A stretch of 64,000 nucleotides of DNA from Styela clava (lineage: Eukaryota; Chordata; Ascidiacea; Stolidobranchia; Styelidae): contig NC_135250.1 of assembly GCF_964204865.1 (NCBI RefSeq), forward strand, positions 4,030,001 to 4,094,000. Reading direction: 5' to 3'. This document shows, piece by piece, positions 10,750 through 21,500 of this stretch. Within the stretch, counting starts at the first letter, position 1. Each line of letters begins with the position of its first letter. The position numbers and the translations under genes were made by a program. The notes under the pieces were generated by a model. The model was not told the DNA's origin, did no database searches, and saw nothing but the letters and a program-made list of their open reading frames with translations.

Positions 10750-12330
10750 CTAAGATTGAAGTAGTTGTCTGTTAAAATAGTTTATAAATGTGTTAGAAAA
10801 AGTTATTACAACAAAATTCTCCAAATTTGTAATTTTTCTATTATTGTTTACCTCACTGTCTGAATCTGTCAATTGTCCTAATAAACAGTTAATAAAATAA
10901 AATGTTAAAAAAAAAATTGTTCCAAGTAGAATAATTTAAGAATATTGGGAAGAAAAAAAAAGTGGACACTTTTGCATATTAGCATGCACAAATCTGAAAT
11001 GTGTCACACACAAAGCTAAATTCATTTTCACAATATACAGATATATAATTTTGTAATATGTAATGTTGTAAAGATAATACCGGAACTGGACATTCGACAC
11101 AGAGTTCAATTCTGCAAGTCCATGGCTGACAAGGCTGAGATATTTCAATTTGGAATTTAGAAAAAAAATTCTAAAAATATATCGAACACCCAGATAAGAA
11201 ATGCTGTTAAAGTTAACATCAGACAGCCAGATGTCAATTTTGCATCATCTACTCATAGGACTGTAGGATCTGAAACTTCATACCGAAAGTAAATTCAGAA
11301 ATTGGAATTACAGAATTAACTTACTACTGTACTTTGCAATTTCACTTCAGAAATGCCCCAGTACAGCAGTACCGTACCAGTAGACTGCCAATATCGCAAT
11401 CTGGGAATAGAAAGACAGAGCACATTGCTCCATATTCAGACTCTAAAATACCAGAATGCTGAAATAATTAACAAAAATCGTCCACAGGCAGCCAGACAAC
11501 CAACATCATGTTGCGATAACGGTATTGTCTAAAATTTAAGATAAGCGAACAAAGGCTATCAGAAGGTCATGTTGCAGGTACCAAATACCGGAGTTTCAGT
11601 TTCTAATATATGCGATAGCTTAATATAATATATAATTAATACTTCCCTGCGGGCCTTTTTCGCCATACGGTAGCAAACAATCGACGCGAAAGCAAGCACG
11701 TCAGCCGCCAGGAAACAACATTTTGACACGACTTCGTGGATGAGTAAATGTGATTACCGGTACTGAGAAATAATTAAACTTCAACGCCAGGTGGTGGCGC
11801 TACATGTTATTTAAAATGCTGCAACCAGAGCCAACAGTCTGCTGCAGCGGTTGTATAACTCTGAAACAATTCTACATTCTAACCAGAGTTTCTATTTATT
11901 CTAAAATTAAGAAACTAAAAGGAGCAAAAGTGAAAATCAATATGAGCATAGACTTTTTTGATTACTCCCGTAACATTGACTAATCAGCAGCATGGTAATG
12001 GTGACGTTACAATTGAAATCTCGGGAGCCGCTCAGACATTTTTTTTTCACGCAGACAGATTTTTAGGTATGGTAATGAGAGTTACCGCGATTTGGTTATT
12101 TTATTAGCTATTTGTCAGTTCTAAGCAATGACATTAAACAACATGATAGGCAACTCTGACGTCACTCCATAAGACTACATGCGAAAGATTGTATTTCATG
12201 ATACGCTCCAATGCACATATTTCTCGTCTCCTTTCGCGACCGTTTTCCGCTTGCTTTTGCTAATCGGCGTCCTCTTTACGTTTAGTACCTGCCTTTTTGC
12301 GCCTGTAACGAAAGAAAATAATCTCTATAT
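10750..12330. other. Intergenic stretch upstream of SEC63
   Basis: Low GC, no supported gene. A less AT-rich patch at 11646-11830 (CGACGCGAAAGC, GTCAGCCGCC) and another at 12225-12300 stand out by composition; either could be regulatory or old repeat. Several isolated CCGGTA motifs are present. Confidence 0.3.
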
Positions 12331-12335
12331 CTAAG

Positions 12336-12483
12336 AAGTTTTGCTCACTTGGAAAGCTGGAATGACATACAAGCTGTAAAGAGTAATTCTGGACATCATA
12401 GACTTTTTTTATCAGATTACAAACGCGATAGAGTAAAGATTTGTGTGGGACATTTTGCAGATAATGACAAAGTTCAAAGTTAG
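12336..12483 (+). pseudogene. Possible THAP-domain fragment
   Basis: A plus-strand frame contains RSFAHLESWNDIQAVKS, then a KRDRVKICVGHFADND segment. The W followed about 30 residues later by C-x2-HF resembles the C-terminal half of a THAP zinc finger, in which Cys-x2-His-Phe closes the site. The upstream Cys-x2-4-Cys half is not intact (stops intervene), and no continuation is seen. THAP domains occur in P-element-like transposases and host-derived genes, so this may be a transposon remnant. Confidence 0.25.
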
Positions 12484-13125
12484 TAATTTTAATGTTTGCG
12501 CTTAAACATTGAAATTTCATTTAAAGAGGGTGTCATACAAAACAGCAAAACTGTTTTTACTTCTCTTAACGGTGCTGTGATACAATTCCATAACACAAAG
12601 TTTGCACCTATCGAACTTGCTTTAGTAGGTGAATTTATTAGACATTATTAGAAAAATTTATTGTGAGGAATTTCGCATGTAATTCTCATTGATTGGTGGC
12701 TGTTTATAATTCCTATTAATTGTGAATTCTGATTATAACAAAGAATTTACTGGCACCTTTTAACAAGACAATACATTTATGTCATCTGGAAGCAAAATAT
12801 GCACACTAATTGAAAGTTTGACACATTGAGATAATACATCATTACAGAAAATACAAGTTAAAGATATGTATGACCATATATAAAAAAAAATTAATAGGGG
12901 CTGTGGAGTATGAAATATTCAAGACAAAGAAAAGAACAAAAGTTCATAGCCCATGAACTCTCAATTTTGCCTCCATTGCTTTGTGAAGGCCAATATATTC
13001 CCAGTGGATGAATTGGTTTACCTTTATGATAGCAACGATTTCGTATTTAATACGGCAAATTTTTTTTCAATTTAATTGAAGTGATATTATTTCCCAAAGC
13101 AATGCTTGAATTGTCTAGAATAGAT

Positions 13126-14296
13126 CAGTGGTGTCAAACTCATGGGTTTTCGAGAGCCGCATTACATGTTGGAAATTGTAAAAAGTGCCGCAAACAGTTT
13201 TTGATAATCTATACTTGAAAGATATTTTCAAGATAGTTTTAGTTTGTGACATATATTAGGATGCAACTAAACAGTTGGATTAAGTTTTATTATTTTCTTT
13301 AATTTCAAATGCAATTTCATGTTAATATTTGCATTCCACTATTATTGCAAGTTACTGTATTTATTACAAAAATCATAACATTTTATGTACAACCATCAAA
13401 ATCATTTTTGAACAAGCTTTGGATAAGGAAAGAATAATACATACACTAAAAAAATGACTTAATCTAAATATATGGACCTAAAATTAACAAAAATACTACA
13501 ATATAAACTCAATGTTTTTTAATTACATTTGTCCTGACGTTTGGCATCTTTTTTGTGTCACCAGCATACTAGAGCCAGGATGAAATAATTTTATAGTACC
13601 AACTCTAACTAACGAGGTCACATGATCATGGGTTAATCTGGATCTTTGCGAATGTTTAATTAATTCCAGTAATGCAAAAAAGTTACTTTTATCATTTCAA
13701 GTATAGATCAGTAAAAAAACAAATGACAGATTTTTTCGACAAGACATTTCGCGCCACATTGCATGGCATAGGATTGCTTGAATTATTATTGATATTTAGT
13801 AACAAAAAAGTTGTATAATTATATTAATATACAAACACATGGAAATTTTCTGTTCGAAGTTGGTCTTCGAATTTGTCATATTGACTGCTGGGCTTATTGT
13901 GTTTTTCATTGTACTGATGGAAATATGACAAATTAAACAATGTGCTTCAGAGAATTTTGTGAAATGCAGAAATATTGCAACTCCCATTTTCTTCGAAAAT
14001 GCCACCTTCTTCATGTACTTTGCGTTTAATTTAATAACTCAAGTGTTTTATTCAAGTATTCTTTTGCTAGCTTGATGTGTATTCTTAAATGGGTTAAAAT
14101 GTGAACAAAAAAAATTAATTTTTTAAAACTACTTTTAGTAAATTGTTTTCTGTGTGAATATTCAATTTCACTTCAAAAAGTTTGAAAAATCTGTTACATT
14201 TAGATGAAAAAAACTTCCAAAATACTTTTACAATTATTGTTAAGCTTTCGATGCCGCACTGGAAGTTCTCTGGGGCCGCGAGTTTGGTCTAGATTG
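13126..14296. mobile_element. Probable decayed hAT-type element
   Basis: The left end CAGTGGTGTCAAACTCATGG and a right region GGGGCCGCGAGTTTGGTC resemble inverted ends of the 'CAGTGGTGTCAAACTC' hAT type (revcomp of right: GACCAAACTCGCGGCCCC). Both ends also carry a GCCGC block. No clean target duplication. Interior frames are short and broken. Confidence 0.4.
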
Positions 14297-14299
14297 AAG

Positions 14300-16363
14300 T
14301 TGTCCAAAATATATACCAGTATTTTATCATGAATCATGATTATATCCTTTCCTGAATTTTTTCTATAGTACTACCAAAAGTTGATGAACCAAATATAACA
14401 TAGGTGTAGTGACCCGTAATCCTCATTTTTCAAAGCTGTTTTAAGTATGCCTGGCATGTTTTGTGCTTTTTCACAAAGAAGACCGCTTATGCAATCTTAC
14501 GCATTGGAATTTTTAGTTATTTTCCTCAAGCCTTGCAGGATGTAGGGGCCATACACATCTCTACCGGAGGGTCAAATGCTTTTGCATGCCTTCATAGGTT
14601 GTTCTTCTATTGCAAACATTTATGGAGTATCCTAATTATATTTCTTGGAATCACACTGTCACTGATATGTCGCCAGACTTCTTCTGATATCTCCCCTTCT
14701 GCTACAGTTGTCCTGTGAATAAATAATAGGAAATTGAGATTAGACGAATAGTTGAAAGTTTTGCTTTATGTCGGCTTAATTTTTTGATTAATATACTTAC
14801 TATTTTTGCTATTGCCTCTTGTGCTGCAGGAGTCTCACAATGCTTAGACAGGTTTGTCCACAACTTTCACATCTGAAGAAAGAGAGGAGATTTATTAATT
14901 TTCGTTAAGAATAAATAAAGCAGTCTATATGACTTAGAATGGAAAAGCTAATAAATCCAATATCTCATGTTTAATGTAAAAAATGTTTTACTGAATTTGG
15001 TATATAAATCAACTAATAAAAGGGTTTAGTCAGAAAATTACAAGCATTCGTGGCTCTAAATACTTGAGAGATCATACTATACAATATAGACCGGTATGAG
15101 TGAAATGTTAGGTGAACTTGTTAACCCTTTGATTCAATACGCAAATAAAAGTGAATGAGCAATAGTATGCTACAGCAATGAGTATATATTTCTACACTGA
15201 TTAGAAAAATCTAAATGGAGGTGCATGAACTATTTGAAACCATAAAGGGTAAGTGAATATGCAATTTCGGCAAATGGGCAACTACGTACCGTATTGATTT
15301 GATAACTTCGTAGTATTTGACAAAAGCTGGCTTTCCCACATGTACTTAACAGTGCTATGTCTGGGTGTGATATACAACAATAAAATTTACCTTACCTTTT
15401 TCCGATTTCTTTTTACCTTCAATTTTCCAAAATATTATTAAAATTGACAACAACTGTCAAAGCAGGCACGAACACCATTTGTGCTACGCCTTGAAAGCAG
15501 CACACATCCGCTCGTTTTCGTCTCGTCAAGTACCAAATCTTCGGACAAAAATGCCGAAGTTGCGCATCATGTTGTTAAATGTCATTGGTTCTAAGTTGTG
15601 TTTCCGAAATTTGAGTTCATATCGAATAACTTGATTAGCATTCCGTTTTCTGAAGAGTTTTAGTTCAGTTGCAGTAATCACAAATTAGTCCATAAATAGC
15701 TGTGATCGACTAGGCTGAAAAAATAAACTGATTGGGCAGTGATGAAAAGGTCATTAAGTAGTTTGAAAAGCATACAAATCTATGCTGGTAAATAGACCTA
15801 TAGACGGATACGAGTGTCGCTGCTCGATAACCACTTCTGGTTTATCGCGACTCCTTTCACCGCGGAATGCAACTTTTCATTTTTTTCCGGATTTTGTATC
15901 TAAAATAAAAAGCTGAGGAACATACTGCTCAGCACAATGCGCGAATCGTCGTTCATGTTATGTACAATTACTTATATATATATATTGCCGATCTGATGTC
16001 TGTTTTATCTTTTGGTCATAGCTTTTTCACACACTTTGCATCTGTTATTTGGTAATACCAAAAATGATTTTAATTTTCGACAAACGAGTACGTTTCGATG
16101 GTTAAAATAAGTTTTCCTCAGAGAGAAAATATTTCAATAGGCAATCAAAAGTAAAATCGATCTACATGGGCTACCTCAAGCTGACTTGTCTACAAGTCTA
16201 TACATAATCTACTGTTATAATTCAAACCTAAACCTGCTCACCGGGAACGAGTACCAGCGACAATTGTATTTCTTACCCATGTAAAGATCGTACTCTGGTC
16301 ACGCAAAGCGGCATACGCTTATTCGAATATGCCGAGAAAAAATCATACGCGGGGGGATTTCTG
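14300..16363. other. Gene-poor stretch with small repeat fragments
   Basis: No supported gene. A GAAAAAATAAACTGATTG tail near 15717 matches the 3' ends of the SINE-like repeats at 50.8, 58.3 and 60.9 kb. A CCACTTCTGGTTTATCGCGACTCC block near 15820 matches the body of the same family. A minus-strand frame near 14827-14875 reads RCESCGQTCLSIVRLLQHKR; its Cys pairs faintly resemble the C-terminal zinc motif of some non-LTR retrotransposons, but it is too short to name. Confidence 0.3.
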
Positions 16364-18283
16364 TTAGGCTTACCATACGTCCCGCTTAGGCGGGACAATC
16401 CCGCTTTTTAGCGTCTTGTCCCGACAAGTCAGCCAAAAGTCCCGCTTTTGCTTTCAGCCATCCAGCATAATACACGAACATGTTCTCGTTACTGCTGTTG
16501 CTGGGTAGCGCAACGCTAGTGTACTTACTGAAGGTGAATGCGTTATTTTGTTTGTTTCGTTGTTTCCCGCTAACATTGTTCGCGTGAATGTAACATTGAA
16601 CAAAGTTTTTTTTAAGATGTTATCTACAGAAAAGCATGCTTGGGCGAATAAGTAAATTCTCAATGCTTGAAAACGACAGACTATTTCATTAACCTTCATT
16701 CTATTTGCTGTACATAAAAAATCTAAATTCGGATCATTTGTATCGTTAGCGTCTAATCCAGTGTTTCCCAACCTGAGTCCGCGGTCTCAAATGAGTCCGC
16801 GGAGCGTTTGAATGGGTCCGCAACGAGCCAGAAATTCGTGCGAGCCGCAAACTATTTTGCGGAACTTAACTATCAGCCAATTTACGATTTACTTTGAAAT
16901 TTACATAAAACATAAAAAGCAAGTTTATTCACATAACATTAATCGAGTCAATAATTACTCGTTACCGAGTAGGGCTAGGCATATATTCGAATATTCAACT
17001 ATTAGAATAGCAATTAAATATTCGGAAATTTGGTAACAGGTTACGCGACAGGTCACTTGCCCTTGTGCGCGTCCCCTAATCAAACAATTGGATTTCACAA
17101 CTCACTCAAGAATTTTCGACGAAAACACACAAGTCTGCACACGCGTCGATAGATGGTGGCAACCCGAATTTTCCAAATTGAAAAGCGGCAATACAAAACG
17201 GAGAACACCATAAGTTTCATATAATGATGGTCCGCGACCGATTAAAAACGCTTTTTTAGACATTGCCAAACGCGAAATTTCGGGTGCTACCGTAGTATAC
17301 GTATACCAGGGCATGTTCCTTTAGAATGGTTTGCTTTACTGCCTCAACATTGATACGCCGTACAGTACTAGTATGTGTTGTACGAACAGCTCAGATTTGT
17401 GGAATTCACAAAAATAGGAAGCAAAACAAAATATAATCTGGCCCTTTACCACGCATTTTTTTGTCCACGGATTGTCATGAGATTTTCTGAGTAGTATTTA
17501 TTTCGCCAACACAATCACAGATTAAAATGATCACAATTAAATTAATAATAAAGCAAGGTGATGAATATTCATTTTTCATTTACTAATATATTTTAAATAT
17601 ATATATATATTATTATTAAGTACTGTGTCAAGTTGTACTTTCTGGAAATTTATAACAGATAGTGAGATTTTTCTAACGACGATAACAAATTTGCAAGATC
17701 GCAAAAAATATGTAACAAAACTAAATATAATCGGGCAATATAGTCTCACATTGTTATGTTCACAGATTGCCGATTGGCATTTTAAAGAAGAAATGCTTTC
17801 ACCTTGTCGTAAGTCGACGCAACCGCGAGTTGCCATGAACACAATTAAATTAATATAGAAAGACATTGGATTGAATATTGTGCGACAGAAAGCCAATTAT
17901 ACACTAAAAAAGTCGGCTCTTTTTAACGAACGCGTAACTGCGGCGAATTTCCGATTTTGAAATTCTTTACAATTCTGTTGTATATATTTGATTTTATTGC
18001 TTCTTCGCACAAGTTGCAATAAACTCACTTTGAGTCCGCAAAGGTTTTCGCGGGTGAGAAAATAGTCCGCGACCAAAAAAGGTTGGGAAACGCTGGTCTA
18101 ATCCTTTCTATTTTTCAAACTGAACCCAATATTTAGACAGAGAATATGCGCATGAACTCTCGATGACAATATGGTTAATGAAGACAGCCGGGATGGCTTA
18201 AATGTAGGCCTATGTAGTAAAATCGTAGTAGTAAAGTTACAGGAGGCGTCCCGCTTGAAGTCAAAAAAATATGGTAACCCTAC
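16364..18283. mobile_element. Outer TAGGSTTACCATA-ended element, interrupted
   Basis: Left end TAGGCTTACCATACGTCCCG; the right end reads ...GTCCCGC then ATATGGTAACCCTA. The shared TAGG-TTACCATA and GTCCCGC blocks are inverted at the two ends, a pattern seen in hAT-type elements. A younger hAT element (16759-18095) sits inside it. No target duplication could be recognised at the outer ends (ATTTCTGT versus CAAATAAT). Interior frames are broken. Confidence 0.5.
16759..18095. mobile_element. hAT-type element nested in an older element
   Basis: A 1337-bp element with termini CAGTGTTTCCCAACC and GGTTGGGAAACGCTG and a perfect 8-bp duplication GTCTAATC (16751-16758 and 18096-18103). Several GTCCGCG blocks repeat near both ends. 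The open frames inside are all under about 110 codons and in both directions, without a recognisable transposase, so it is probably non-autonomous or decayed. A short AT microsatellite lies at 17592-17610. Confidence 0.85.
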
Positions 18284-18525
18284 AAATAATATATATATAT
18301 ATATATTAAGTATTGAAGATTTCATTACGGCATTTGATATAGTAAAAGAGGCAAAGGATAGTGTGACTTTGCATATTGCAGATTTCATTACGGCAAAATA
18401 TTACAAGTGTACCATAGGCCGCTTATTGGAACACTCGCTTCTCCGTTTTGGTGCATAGCCGGCTTTTTAATGAAAGTATACGCAAAAGTAAGGTCCAAGC
18501 GATATTCTCAGTTATCCTTGGTTTA

Positions 18526-21500
18526 TCATGGCGCCTGGTAGCATTTCCTCTGCACAATACTCGGTCCACATTCTTCATATTCATCTTTTGTTATCCAATA
18601 TTGTTGGAACATTCCGGTTGAAGCCAGTACCGATCCTCCAAGCCAGGCACAATGTCTTCGGTCGGGAATCGCCTCCACCTGTACAGTGATTCCTGCAGGA
18701 GCGAATGCTTGCACTTCTTTCTGCAGACGTTCAGGGAAGCCTGTCAATATGGTCAAATCGGAGAAGTAAATTTAAAAGTTTTATTCGTTGGGCTTCTGAT
18801 GAACACACAGTTGATCATGTTTATCTAAGAAAGTCTGAATATGGTCAGCTGAAAATTTACAGAAATATATTTGTGTAAGTGTGGTGCAAAACGCTCTTGA
18901 GTAAATTTGGGGAACTCCCGTAGTGTGCGTAGCAGGTTAGAGTTAGGCCATAACTTTATTCAGATTTTCCTTATTTTAGTTTTTCTACGAGTTCAGGGAC
19001 TGTCTGTGTTAGCCAATTGAATGTACCTCTTGCCCATAGGTTTCCGTCATTTTACACAACTTGATGTAAAGTAAGCGAACAAAATTAGTTACCTCCATAT
19101 TGGCGGTACACACACTTGGCGGTACACACCTGGAACGCCAAATTTGGAGCATCGAGATTCGAGAAATTGCTATGCTATCTAGTTGAAGGTAAATAGCGAA
19201 TAACGCGGTGGCGTTCTTATGGTAACATGTTTTTTCGCAATTTTCGAGTCATGAACTATATGGCGTTCTTATGGTAACACGTTTTTCGCAATTTTCGAGT
19301 CATGAACTATTTATTCCCTTGAACATTAGTCAAGCAAAAGCGCAACCAGAAACGTTAAACAGCTTTCAAGTTGAATACCAGCCAAATACACTAGACGGAA
19401 TTTCCAGCAATTCGGAGAAGCGCATTTATGGTCGTGACAAACAAATTTAAACGCAAATTATCTGCGTGATAACGACAGACAACATAATATACCTGGGAAT
19501 AAAGTGGATCCGCCCTCCAGTAGAATATGTTCAAACAGCATATTTCGAATGTCTTCCTCACACCTTGAAATAGATTTGAGAACCAATTCATGAAGAGTTG
19601 TTTCTTGATCTGTCTCTCGAAATAGTATTTCGGGGCAACTGAATTGTTCTTCTGATATAGTGAGATCCTGCCATAAATCATGTCAGGCGCATAATTTTTA
19701 ATACAAATTCATGGCATGTTTCAATTTATATGGAAATTTTATAATCAAGATACACAATATAAAAATAATTTCAAAATAATCTTGAGTGTATGAACATGTG
19801 TATCACAAATTTCAGCAGAATTAGCCAGCTCACTGCTCAACACAATATGATATAATACAACTATCAGTGTATATAGGTAAACATACAGTACTATGAATTC
19901 TCCGCCAATCAGAATTACGGGCGAGAAAATAGTTAGACAAACGATACAGACAATATAAACAAGGGTATTATCCTGCTTTTGCCTCGCCAATATCTTTAGT
20001 GTGTTATCTCTAATTATGTTTATTTTAGGATAAGTTAGATTCGGCGGCCCATTTTTCTCTGAAATGTAATAATAATTCAATCCAACCTAAGAACAGCGGA
20101 GGGGTTCGATCCCACCCTCCGTCACTTTTTAAAAATGTAAAAAGGGCATTTTCTATATCATACATCAGCGGTTCTCAACCGGGGGCCCTCGGCCATCTAA
20201 GGGGGCCACAGAGGAGTTTGAAGGGGGCCACAAGGATGGGCTGAAATCTGAATTTACTTTTCAAGAAATCTCACAGCTTTTCCTAGTTTGCTGCTCAACA
20301 AGGTTATTTCGCAGGGTGTTTTCGCTCTCTTTTGTGCAAATTGTTTTAACATAATGGGATTTGGGATCTATCAATGAAAATAACCCTATTAATACCTCTG
20401 GAATATCAAAGTGGGGGCCATGAGTGCTAAAAGCCTCCGAAAGGGGGCCACGAGTCATAAAAGGTTGAGAACCACTGTCATACATAGTAATTTTTCGTAG
20501 CTTGAAACGATTTTCAGACCCTCAAGAGTCAAGAATCTTGAAAACCCACCCGCTGGTTGATACGGTTTTGACCACGAATCATTGGAATCAAAGATACGTC
20601 ACCGATATTTTTATTTTTGTATACTAGCCCATATGAACTCGACAGAATAATAAATAATTGTGAGAATATACCTTCCCATCTGGGAGTGTGTAGGTTTTGT
20701 TTATAGAATCGGTCGCTTTCTTTTTCTCCTCTTCAAAATCAAGGGCAACGTAACATAATTTTTCCTTGATTTCTCTCAATATTTTAACATCACCTGAAAA
20801 AGATGCGTGGAAATTTTAACTCAATAATTGAATGCTTTGCATTCTAAACAACAAAATTATATGATGACAAGGGCATAAGCTGATGAATTATTCCCAGAAC
20901 GTAATGAAATCTTTTATCGTTTATTTTGATAGCTGTCCAGTCAAAAGAAAATATTTCAACGTGCCGTCATTTTGTTGGACAAACAGCCACTTAAAAGGAG
21001 CCACAGATATCTCTGCAAAAACTACTTTTATTTGCAAGGACCGGAATCTTACCCGTTCGAAATCACTTACCCAACTTATTACACGTTTGGGGAGCTAGAG
21101 AGGGAGGGGTCGTGGAATTGGAACTCGAGATATGAAATTCGCGATGACGACACAGTTAAGTCATACGCTTTAACTGCAAGGCCACTGATCCGCCCGTTTT
21201 TAACATAGCTTAAGAAGTTTTAAGCGCCAAATTTGATCTTTATAAATTGACATTTCTCCTCAACCTTGCATGGCTAATAATATATAATTACTGTATGCTA
21301 AATTGCTAATACCGGCGGCGGCACTTATATATACTGTACTGCTAATCTATGCGAGGAATCTAATCGTCAACGTTTGTGATTTTGATATTATGTATACATG
21401 GAGAACACAAAAGTCGTGTTTTCTTACCTGAAGTTGCAAATGAATGTCCTTTGTCATTCAATAACTTCAATAAATGATAATCCAGATCAGTACCGGCCTT

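Noticed and set aside
14461-14718. 85-codon plus-strand open frame
   Set aside because: Hydrophobic, AT-driven composition, no splice context, no recognisable domain.
16454-16771. 105-codon minus-strand open frame
   Set aside because: It spans the junction of the outer element and the start of the inner hAT element, so it cannot be one ancient gene.
17576-17896. Overlapping open frames on both strands in the inner hAT element
   Set aside because: Neither resembles a hAT transposase (no RNase-H-like or dimerisation motif visible); likely chance.
20095-20128. tRNA-like 3' end (GGGGTTCGATCCCACCC)
   Set aside because: A B-box-like loop is present but there is no A box or pairing acceptor stem upstream; probably a SINE scrap.
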